A stretch of 9,796 nt of DNA, from positions 1 to 9,796 of the forward strand of contig JAQICK010000299.1 in assembly GCA_027858595.1 (NCBI GenBank). The letters run 5' to 3'. The stretch is from Melioribacteraceae bacterium (GTDB taxonomy: Bacteria; Bacteroidota; Ignavibacteria; Ignavibacteriales; Melioribacteraceae). The translations under genes and the position numbers were made by a program. Positions within the stretch are counted from its first letter, which is position 1. Each line of letters opens with the position of its first letter. Of this stretch, positions 1 to 5,091 are shown piece after piece. The notes under the pieces are model-generated. The model saw nothing but the letters and a program-made list of their open reading frames with translations, ran no database searches and was not told the DNA's origin.

Positions 1-171
1 TTGCCAGATAGTTCAAAAATAGTTTATCACACTGGCTGGTGGAAAGGGTTTCGGTCGTATTTTATTCGTTCCCTAAAGGATGAAAAAACAATTATTGTAT
101 TATCTAACAATAGTAGAACTGGGAAAATTAGTTCAAATAGATTAATGGATTTGTTTAATGTTAAGCATTAA
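1..171 (+). CDS. C-terminal end of a serine hydrolase of the beta-lactamase (class C/esterase) family, partial
   Basis: The frame is open from base 1 and stops with TAA at 169-171, giving 56 residues; the start lies outside the window. The piece begins near HTGWWKGF (residues 10-17) and ends with IIVLSNNS. An HTG motif followed by a Gly/Phe-rich strand and a hydrophobic strand ending in LSN is typical of the last two strands of beta-lactamase-fold serine hydrolases. There, HxG takes the place of the KTG box. The catalytic SxxK and YxN motifs would lie upstream and cannot be seen, so the substrate (peptide, ester or beta-lactam) is unknown. The next gene follows 50 bases later on the same strand and may be co-transcribed. 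The family call is fairly good; the specific activity is open. Confidence 0.6.
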   Translation: MPDSSKIVYHTGWWKGFRSYFIRSLKDEKTIIVLSNNSRTGKISSNRLMDLFNVKH

Positions 172-221
172 TAATTTTATTTTAGTTGTTACTTTTCTGT
201 TCTATTAAAATGAGGTTTTGG

Positions 222-602
222 ATGAAAAAAATATTTTTGTTTTTGTTTCTTTCGGGTGCTTTTATTTCTTGTGAGAATTCAGTTGAAAGTGATATTTTAA
301 GATTGAAAGCACCAACAGTATCAGTTGAAAATGTAATTTCTTCATCAAACTCTGTTTCACTTATTGCAATTGCAAGTTGGCATGACGGATGTGGAAAATT
401 TTCTCATTATACATCTAGTTCAAACGGAAACGATATTTCAGTTACAGTATATGCACAAATTCCAACAGAGTCAGCTTGTCCAGCGGTAATGACGTCATTC
501 GAAGCTCCTGTTGAAGTAGTAATTGAGGGACCTGGTGATTATAATCTTAGTTTTTGGCAGACTGATTCAACAAGTTTGGACACTACAATTACAGTTCTGT
601 AA
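222..602 (+). CDS. Small putative lipoprotein of unknown function (126 aa)
   Basis: I do not recognise the family. The protein starts MKKIFLFLFLSGAFISC: a lysine pair, a hydrophobic core and a Cys at residue 17, which reads as a lipoprotein signal with a loose lipobox (FIS-C). The mature part is Ser/Thr-rich with alternating polar and hydrophobic residues and a GPGDYNLSF stretch, suggesting a small beta-sandwich. Two further cysteines (in GCGKF and SACPA) could form a disulfide, consistent with an exported protein. I chose the ATG at 222 because GAGG at 212-215 lies six bases upstream and the signal peptide begins there. The frame also allows ATG 210 and TTG 186, which would put extra residues before the signal. 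Its stop is two bases from the stop of the convergent minus-strand peptidase gene. Confidence 0.65.
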   Translation: MKKIFLFLFLSGAFISCENSVESDILRLKAPTVSVENVISSSNSVSLIAIASWHDGCGKFSHYTSSSNGNDISVTVYAQIPTESACPAVMTSFEAPVEVVIEGPGDYNLSFWQTDSTSLDTTITVL

Positions 603-604
603 AA

Positions 605-1624
605 TTAATCTTTAAATATTTTTACCGTAGAATTTCCATCGTTAGTTTTAAAACCACGAAACATTCCGTTGGTATTAAATGTCATTGTGATGTTTCCAGC
701 TTTGTCAATACCAATAACCCCGCCAGCGCCCTTTTGTTTTACAAGCTTGTTCATCACAACTTCTTTTGTTGCTTCTTCAAGCGACAAATTTTTGTATTCC
801 ATTAAAGCGGATATGTCGTGAGTAACAACATTGCGAATAAAAAACTCACCATGTCCAGTCGCAGATAGGGCACAAGTGTAATTATTTGCATAAGTGCCAG
901 CACCGATAATTGGAACATCACCAACTCGTCCATATTTTTTGTTTGTCATTCCACCTGTTGAGGTGCCAGCAGCTAGGTTCCCGTTTTTATCTAGGGCAAC
1001 ACATCCAACAGTTCCAAATTTATAATCCGAATATTTATTTAAATAACTTTCGTCTTTATTTGTTTCGTTCTCTTTTATTCTTTGCAGTATTTTCCATCGT
1101 TCTTCTGTGTAAAAATAATTTGGCTCAACTATTTCAATATTTTGTTTTTTAGCAAACTTTTCTGCACCATCCCCAATCATCATCACGTGTTTGGAGTTTT
1201 CCATAACAGCTCGTGCTAGTTTAATAGGATTTTTAACAGTTGTAATTCCAGCAACTGTCCCAGCGTTTAAATTGCTTCCATCCATAATTGCTGCGTCAAG
1301 TTCGTTTAAACCATTGCTTGTAAATACAGCACCCTTTCCTGCGTTGAAGAGAGGAGAATTTTCTAAAACTACAATTGTTTGTTCAACTGCCTCAATAGAA
1401 CTTCCGCCTTTATCTAAAATAGAATATCCTGTTTCGATAGCTTCATTAAGCTTTTTTTCATAAACTGTAATTTGTTTAGCCGTGTAGTTTGCTTTCTCCA
1501 TGCTTCCCGCACCACCGTGAATTACAATTCCAAAATTGTGTTGGTTGGTTTTATCTTCTTGTACACTGCACGTTATTAATGCGAGACTTAGTAGGAGGAG
1601 AATGAATATTTTAGTTTTATTCAT
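605..1624 (-). CDS. iaaA: Isoaspartyl peptidase / type 2 L-asparaginase (Ntn hydrolase), lipoprotein
   Basis: This 339-aa protein belongs to the Thr-dependent N-terminal-nucleophile family that hydrolyses beta-aspartyl (isoaspartyl) dipeptides and asparagine. The family start motif IHGGAG is at residues 35-40. The autoprocessing and nucleophile motif GTVG puts the catalytic Thr at 205. At the spacings known from E. coli EcAIII (Thr179, Thr197, Arg207, Asp210, Thr230, Gly231), the matching residues are all present: Thr223, Arg233, Asp236, Thr256 and Gly257. An active, self-cleaving enzyme is therefore expected. Residues 1-19 (hydrophobic core, then LITC) form a lipoprotein signal, so the enzyme is probably membrane-anchored outside the cytoplasm rather than cytosolic. 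It starts 23 bases after the stop of the DUF6544-like gene and probably shares its transcript. No strong Shine-Dalgarno is visible. The symbol follows the E. coli homologue. Confidence 0.9.
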   Translation of the reverse strand: MNKTKIFILLLLSLALITCSVQEDKTNQHNFGIVIHGGAGSMEKANYTAKQITVYEKKLNEAIETGYSILDKGGSSIEAVEQTIVVLENSPLFNAGKGAVFTSNGLNELDAAIMDGSNLNAGTVAGITTVKNPIKLARAVMENSKHVMMIGDGAEKFAKKQNIEIVEPNYFYTEERWKILQRIKENETNKDESYLNKYSDYKFGTVGCVALDKNGNLAAGTSTGGMTNKKYGRVGDVPIIGAGTYANNYTCALSATGHGEFFIRNVVTHDISALMEYKNLSLEEATKEVVMNKLVKQKGAGGVIGIDKAGNITMTFNTNGMFRGFKTNDGNSTVKIFKD

Positions 1625-1647
1625 TTGATATCCAAATTGTTTAAGCT

Positions 1648-2493
1648 TTATTCGTATGAAATATCAGTAATTTGAAAGCGTCCAAATGTAAAATCATTTC
1701 CAACCAGATTCCATTGAACCTCAAAATATGTTGGAATATAATAATCACCCACATCTTTGTAGTTAGCTAAATGGATTGTAAAAGTTTCTTTTGTGTAGTC
1801 TAATTTTCCTGGCATATATCTTTCTTTTGAAACAATTTTTGTTACTTCGTTTTTGGAATTAAAATGGAAAATAGCACTTCCTTTAAGATTTTCATTCCAG
1901 ATAATTGCACTTGCAGTGGAGGGGTTTACCCATTTCCATTGCACATTCCTATTTGGAAGAAGTACAGTTGGAGAAAAAGCGGATTCCATTAAATATAGAA
2001 TTATGTATGACCGATTAAGTTTGTTTCCAGCAAAATTATTTAACGGAATACTAGACAAAAGTTTGGTTCTTGTTGATGCTGTATTGTTTAGATATGTTTT
2101 AATGTTTAACATCCACAGAGGGAAAAACTCAAAGGTTTCAGCTGTTTCAATAAACGCTGGAGATGTGAGTGAAAAGTAAATTTTTGTTTTTGTTTCAATC
2201 CAGTTTTCATTTTCCGCACTTCTCGTTTTTCCAACAATATTAATCTCACTAATTTTTGGAGACTCAGATTTATTTTTAATTGAGTTCTGCAGATAATTTT
2301 TTACTACAGATGGAAGCTGCTTAAACTCTTTAGATTTAAATGATGAAGAAACATTAATCCTTTTTTCGCTTCTCTTAAATAATGCAACCTCTTTCTCTAT
2401 CTCAGTATTTTCCAAGTAGGGTAGTCCTACCAGAAAACCAATTAGGGCAATAATTGCAAGTGTGAATATTGTATTAAGAAATCTATTTTTCAT
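1648..2493 (-). CDS. DUF6544/DUF6920-like membrane-anchored protein
   Basis: This 281-aa protein has one N-terminal hydrophobic segment (about residues 6-24) behind a basic start, so it is anchored in the membrane with most of the chain outside. The body matches what I recall of an uncharacterised family named DUF6544 or DUF6920. It has LPSVVKNYL (60-68), then YLMESAFSPTVLLP (167-180) where the family has an LAEAxWxPTALLP motif, then W and VNPSTASA. The end holds an R-Y pair, a Y-xx-G-x-YYIPTYFEVQW stretch and a final ITDISYE. The biochemical role is unknown. It heads the minus-strand pair, 23 bases before the isoaspartyl peptidase, behind a good promoter candidate. The link to the peptidase rests on context only. 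I am unsure of the exact Pfam number. Confidence 0.7.
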   Translation of the reverse strand: MKNRFLNTIFTLAIIALIGFLVGLPYLENTEIEKEVALFKRSEKRINVSSSFKSKEFKQLPSVVKNYLQNSIKNKSESPKISEINIVGKTRSAENENWIETKTKIYFSLTSPAFIETAETFEFFPLWMLNIKTYLNNTASTRTKLLSSIPLNNFAGNKLNRSYIILYLMESAFSPTVLLPNRNVQWKWVNPSTASAIIWNENLKGSAIFHFNSKNEVTKIVSKERYMPGKLDYTKETFTIHLANYKDVGDYYIPTYFEVQWNLVGNDFTFGRFQITDISYE

Positions 2494-2518
2494 AATTTAA
2501 ATTACACAGAATAATTGT

Positions 2519-2549
2519 GAAAAATAATATTATTATTTATAGCTGTCAA
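2519..2549 (-). promoter_or_regulatory. Candidate promoter for the DUF6544/iaaA pair
   Basis: Read on the minus strand, TTGACA (plus 2544-2549) is followed, 20 bases after its TTG, by TATTTTTC (plus 2519-2526). This fits the Bacteroidota pattern TTG-N19-21-TAnnTTTG with one mismatch. It also has a perfect sigma-70 -35 box, although the -10 at 17 bases (TATTTT) is weaker. It sits 26-56 bases before the start codon. Transcription was not measured. Confidence 0.45.
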
Positions 2550-2569
2550 CACCTTTATGTATTAAAATT

Positions 2570-2593
2570 AGTTAGAATAATTTTAGTCTAACT
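2570..2593. promoter_or_regulatory. Perfect 7-bp dyad in the divergent mnmE/DUF6544 intergenic region
   Basis: AGTTAGA (2570-2576) and TCTAACT (2587-2593) are perfect inverted copies with a 10-base spacer. The dyad lies between the two divergent genes, about 76 bases before mnmE and just upstream of the minus-strand promoter candidate. It could be an operator for one or both directions. There is no T-run to support a terminator. A match of this size in AT-rich DNA could be chance. Confidence 0.25.
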
Positions 2594-2669
2594 CTTGTGC
2601 TATAAGGATTTTATAATTATTACTAATAATTTGGTAAATTTACGGTTCTTTTAATTTCTATTTGGGAAA

Positions 2670-4100
2670 ATGAATTTATTACATAATGATACAATAGTAG
2701 CTCTAGCAACTCCAGTTGGTGAAGGGGCAATTTCTGTTATTCGCATAAGTGGAAAGGACGCTATTATAAAAACGGATTCTTTTTTTGAAGGAAAAGCTAG
2801 ACTGACAGAAGTTAAAACACACACAATTCATTATGGAAATATTTTATCAGATAGTGGTGAAGTAATTGATGATGTTTTGGTTTCGGTTTTCATAAATCCG
2901 AATTCATATACTGGAGAAGATTCTGTTGAAATAAGTTCTCATGCAAGCTCAATTGTTGTTAAGCGAATTATTGAAGAGTTGGTTACAAAAGATGTTCGAC
3001 TCGCAGAACCTGGTGAGTTTACAAGGCGTGCGTTCTTAAATGGTAAATTGGATTTAACTCAAGCCGAAGCTGTTGCAGACATTATTAATTCGCGCACAGA
3101 AGCATCGCTACGTGGTGCAAGAAATCAGCTTGATGGAATTCTTTCAAAAAAGATTGATTCTTTAAGAGCCGAGTTAATACACTCAACATCTTTAATTGAA
3201 TTGGAGTTAGATTTTGCTGAAGAAGATCTTGAGTTTGTATCAAAAGATAAAGTGTTAGGGGAAATCCAAAACATTGTTAATGAAATTGAAATGTTACTAG
3301 GTACATATTCATTTGGTAGGGTATTAAGAGACGGAGTTAATGTTGCAATTGTTGGCAAACCAAATGTTGGAAAGTCATCGTTGCTAAATTACATACTGAA
3401 AGAATCTAGAGCAATTGTAAGTGAGATTCCAGGAACAACTCGCGACGTAATTCGTGAAGAGGTTTCGATTGATGGAATATTATTTAAGCTTTTTGATACT
3501 GCTGGAATTAGATTGACAGATGATGCAATTGAGAAAGAGGGAGTTGAAAGAAGCCGTGAAGCTGTTAAAAATTCCGATGTTGTAATTCTGATTGACGAAG
3601 TAGTTAATGGAATTCCAAATGAGTTATACAATAAGTTAACAGAGTTGATAGATGAAGAAAGAATAATTACTGTTTTAAATAAATTGGATTTAGACAATAG
3701 TATGCTGAGTCGTCGTGCTTCTCAGCGACGTATCGAAGCACCGGATCGTGGCGATGAACTTATTAATGAAACCAAATATATTGGGTCTGATATAAAAATA
3801 TCCGTTAAAGAAAATATTGGGATGAACGACCTTCTTGAATTGCTAAAGGAGAAATCGTTAGGAAATAATTCCTTCACAGAAAAATCAGCAGTTATTAACA
3901 ATGTTAGGCATTTTGATGCTCTTTCAAAAGCGAAGAGAGATTTAGAAGAAGCTGTTATCTCACTAAATAATAATTTATCTGGTGAATTTATTTCTGTTAA
4001 TTTAAGAGGTGCAGAGGATTCCCTAGGAGAAATAATTGGTAAAGTAACGACAGATGATATTTTAAATAACATTTTTCATAATTTTTGCATTGGAAAATAG
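2670..4100 (+). CDS. mnmE: MnmE, tRNA wobble-uridine modification GTPase
   Basis: MnmE, with MnmG, installs the carboxymethylaminomethyl (or aminomethyl) group on C5 of the wobble uridine of certain tRNAs, using GTP, FAD and a folate one-carbon donor. The 476-aa chain has the folate-binding N domain (TIVALATPVGEGA, residues 8-20; GEFTRRAFLNGKLDL, 115-129). The G domain shows G1 GKPNVGKSS (229-237), GTTRD (255-259), DTAG (276-279), NKLD (337-340) and ISVKENIG (377-384). The C-terminal helical domain ends in the invariant FCIGK with Cys473. GGGA five bases before ATG 2670 acts as a ribosome site. The protein is about 22 residues longer than E. coli MnmE, and nearly all the excess is a GC- and Arg-rich insert between G4 and G5 (residues 345-364) encoded by a palindrome. 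Catalytic motifs are intact, so it may still function. Confidence 0.95.
   Translation: MNLLHNDTIVALATPVGEGAISVIRISGKDAIIKTDSFFEGKARLTEVKTHTIHYGNILSDSGEVIDDVLVSVFINPNSYTGEDSVEISSHASSIVVKRIIEELVTKDVRLAEPGEFTRRAFLNGKLDLTQAEAVADIINSRTEASLRGARNQLDGILSKKIDSLRAELIHSTSLIELELDFAEEDLEFVSKDKVLGEIQNIVNEIEMLLGTYSFGRVLRDGVNVAIVGKPNVGKSSLLNYILKESRAIVSEIPGTTRDVIREEVSIDGILFKLFDTAGIRLTDDAIEKEGVERSREAVKNSDVVILIDEVVNGIPNELYNKLTELIDEERIITVLNKLDLDNSMLSRRASQRRIEAPDRGDELINETKYIGSDIKISVKENIGMNDLLELLKEKSLGNNSFTEKSAVINNVRHFDALSKAKRDLEEAVISLNNNLSGEFISVNLRGAEDSLGEIIGKVTTDDILNNIFHNFCIGK
3703..3759 (+). repeat. In-frame GC-rich palindromic insert inside mnmE
   Basis: This 57-base stretch has 33 G/C by direct count (58%) in a gene that is otherwise AT-rich. 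Its codons are unlike the surroundings: four CGT, one CGA and an ATC, encoding residues 345-364 including SRRASQRRIEAP. It forms an imperfect palindrome: TGCTGAGTCGTCG (3703-3715) against CGACGTATCGAAGCA (3726-3740). A second, perfect pairing is GCTGAG (3704-3709) with CTCAGC (3721-3726). Bases 3721-3739 align with the intergenic arm at 4173-4189 at 15 of 17 positions with a two-base gap. The insert lies in the variable loop between G4 and G5, where family members differ in length. It resembles the in-frame palindromic elements known from Rickettsia. Confidence 0.65.
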
Positions 4101-4190
4101 CTTCGACTCTGCTCAGCTACCTTCGGGAATTGTTGAGTTTAAAATAATAATGAATGCTGCATTGCTAGATGGCTGAGCGAAGTCGAAGCC
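4100..4190. repeat. Palindromic intergenic element abutting the mnmE stop codon
   Basis: GCTTCGACTCTGCTCAGC (4100-4117) and GCTGAGCGAAGTCGAAGC (4172-4189) are inverted copies matching at 16 of 18 positions, separated by 54 bases. The last base of the mnmE TAG stop is the first base of the left arm. The words GCTTCGAC and GCTCAGC recur at 4944-4960 and in the mnmE insert, so this is a dispersed family. The element could act as a transcription terminator or mRNA 3' end for mnmE. It has no T-run directly after it. It opens the 382-base gap before the next gene, which otherwise holds a parS site, the start of an inverted duplication and a second palindrome. Confidence 0.65.
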
Positions 4191-4207
4191 TAAATTTGTA
4201 ATTGTTT

Positions 4208-4223
4208 TGTTTCACGTGAAACA
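4208..4223. promoter_or_regulatory. parS: parS centromere site (perfect 16-bp palindrome)
   Basis: TGTTTCACGTGAAACA is identical to the canonical chromosomal parS sequence bound by ParB/Spo0J. ParB loads here as a CTP clamp, spreads, and recruits SMC for origin segregation. In many bacteria parS sites cluster near oriC, often by mnmG (gidA) and rsmG (gidB), which is the context here. A chance exact match to a 16-bp site in about 10 kb is very unlikely. parA and parB are not in the window. Confidence 0.9.
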
Positions 4224-4300
4224 TATTTTGATGTACAAATAATAGGGGTTAGCAATGCAAACAAAATGCTAAATGTATATTTTAAAATGTTCTAACAATA

Positions 4301-4539
4301 AGTATTATAGGCTAAGTTCTAATATAGACAGCAAATAATGCTCTTTCTATTTTCTAAGTATATTTTCAATGTCATTTCGAAATGAGCTTGTTTTGTAGCG
4401 ATATAGAAATCTCTTACTATTCACAAGATTTCTCACCCAAGAAAAAGGGTTCGAAATGACAATTTATTTTTAAAATCATCTATTGATAACATTACGATTA
4501 AATAATGCTGTCTATCTTAGAACTCAGCCGTATTATACT
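4301..4539. repeat. Inverted duplication (about 33-bp arms) of the 5' end of the GIY-YIG gene
   Basis: The left arm is 4301-4333 and the right arm 4506-4539. Aligned as inverted copies they agree at 30 of 34 columns, with three mismatches and one gap. The right arm encodes AVYLRTQPYYT of the GIY-YIG protein. The left arm, read on the minus strand, gives AVYIRT followed by a stop. The arms enclose about 172 bases that contain the palindrome at 4370-4461, so the whole is palindromic at two scales. It could come from template-switch duplication, be a mobile-element end, or be an invertible segment. Nothing in the sequence decides between these. Confidence 0.55.
4370..4461. repeat. Nested palindromic element (GTCATTTCGA type)
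   Basis: The outer arms TGTCATTTCGAA (4370-4381) and TTCGAAATGACA (4450-4461) are perfect 12-bp inverted repeats. Inside, AGAAATCT (4405-4412) and AGATTTCT (4426-4433) form a second perfect 8-bp pair. A 92-base unit with nested pairs and no coding capacity looks like a small non-autonomous mobile or REP/BIME-like element. The GTCATTTCGA...AGAAATCTC words resemble dispersed intergenic repeats I recall from Bacteroidota. No clear target-site duplication is visible. It ends 21 bases before the earliest possible start of the GIY-YIG gene. Confidence 0.6.
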
Positions 4540-4815
4540 GGCAGCACAAAAAATCTTGAACGCCGCTTGCGGGAACATCAAAATGGAGAGGGTGCAAATT
4601 TCACTAAAAAGCATGGCCCGGTTGAGCTGATCTATTTTGAAGAATATGAAAGAATTGATTTTGCATTCAACAGAGAGAAACAAGTTCAAGGGTGGAGTAG
4701 AAAGAAAAAAGAAGCATTGATAAATGGTGAGTGTGAACAGTTGCCAAAGCTGGCAAAGAAGAATTGGTTTAATTATAAAGATCGTCAAGTTAAGCAAGAC
4801 AAGAATACTGAGTAG
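4483..4815 (+). CDS. Small GIY-YIG nuclease-family protein, 5' end uncertain or damaged
   Basis: The 110-aa frame has the GIY-YIG core: VY (residues 13-14), YYTGST (19-24), NLERRLREH (26-34) with the catalytic-type Arg, and REKQVQGWSRKKKEALINGE with the metal-binding Glu. These small nucleases cut DNA in one domain; their cellular role is mostly unknown, and many are labelled UvrC-like by error. The best start available is TTG 4483 with no ribosome site. There is no in-frame ATG upstream, since TAA is at 4471. The family normally begins M-x-VYIL with about eight residues between VY and YYTGS; here there are five. The first strand thus appears shortened, and the same region is inversely duplicated at 4301-4333. 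G+C looks higher than in mnmG. Between two parS-like sites and several palindromes, it may be a transferred or decaying gene. Confidence 0.6.
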   Translation: MITLRLNNAVYLRTQPYYTGSTKNLERRLREHQNGEGANFTKKHGPVELIYFEEYERIDFAFNREKQVQGWSRKKKEALINGECEQLPKLAKKNWFNYKDRQVKQDKNTE

Positions 4816-4890
4816 AAGAATTCTTTAATAATGGATTTATGTCCTAAGTCAAAGAGAGTCTTATTTTTGAGTAAAGTATTTGTTTCCTAA

Positions 4891-4963
4891 GTTCACTGAG
4901 TGTCGCGTTTTTTGCGATGTACCGAAGCGAACAGCATTTCGATGCTTCGACAAGCTCAGCAAC
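4891..4963. repeat. Decayed palindromic element upstream of mnmG
   Basis: GTTCACTGAGTGTCG (4891-4905) pairs imperfectly with CGACAAGCTCAGCAAC (4948-4963), with 13 paired positions and three bulged bases. GCTTCGACAAGCTCAGC (4944-4960) is a variant of the GCTTCGACnnnGCTCAGC word of the element at 4100-4190. Smaller stems lie inside: CGAAGC (4923-4928) with GCTTCG (4944-4949), and TCGC with GCGA around a T-run (4903-4917). It is probably an older copy of the same repeat family. The rest of the 276-base gap shows the parS-like site at 5043 and no gene. Confidence 0.45.
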
Positions 4964-5042
4964 AACATCCCCCAAAGAGGGTGCTACTCAATGACCTTTG
5001 GTGTTGTGGGAGATCAAAACAACAAAGAGTAAATATAAATAT

Positions 5043-5058
5043 TGTTTCACGAGAAACA
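5043..5058. promoter_or_regulatory. parS: Second parS-like site (one mismatch)
   Basis: TGTTTCACGAGAAACA differs from canonical parS at one base, a T to A change in the central CACGTG. It lies 34 bases before the mnmG start and 820 bases from the perfect site. ParB is known to accept some parS variants, but a change in the core may weaken binding. Its place in the mnmG leader means ParB binding could affect mnmG transcription. Confidence 0.6.
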
Positions 5059-5091
5059 AAAATGATATTGTAGAAAGGAAATATATAATAA

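Noticed and set aside
910..1463. Plus-strand open frames over the peptidase gene
   Set aside because: They are shadows of the minus-strand isoaspartyl peptidase, whose catalytic motifs are clear; the shadow products have no recognisable domain.
4254..4280. Short ATG-initiated frame between the parS site and the inverted duplication
   Set aside because: It ends after a few codons and has no coding features.
4505..4630. ATG 4505 as an alternative start near the GIY-YIG gene
   Set aside because: It lies in a different frame, gives an unrelated short product ending within about 130 bases, and has no ribosome site.
4967..5010. CCAAAG/CTTTGG stem as a terminator before mnmG
   Set aside because: The pairing is short and interrupted, there is no T-run, and it is not placed after a gene end.
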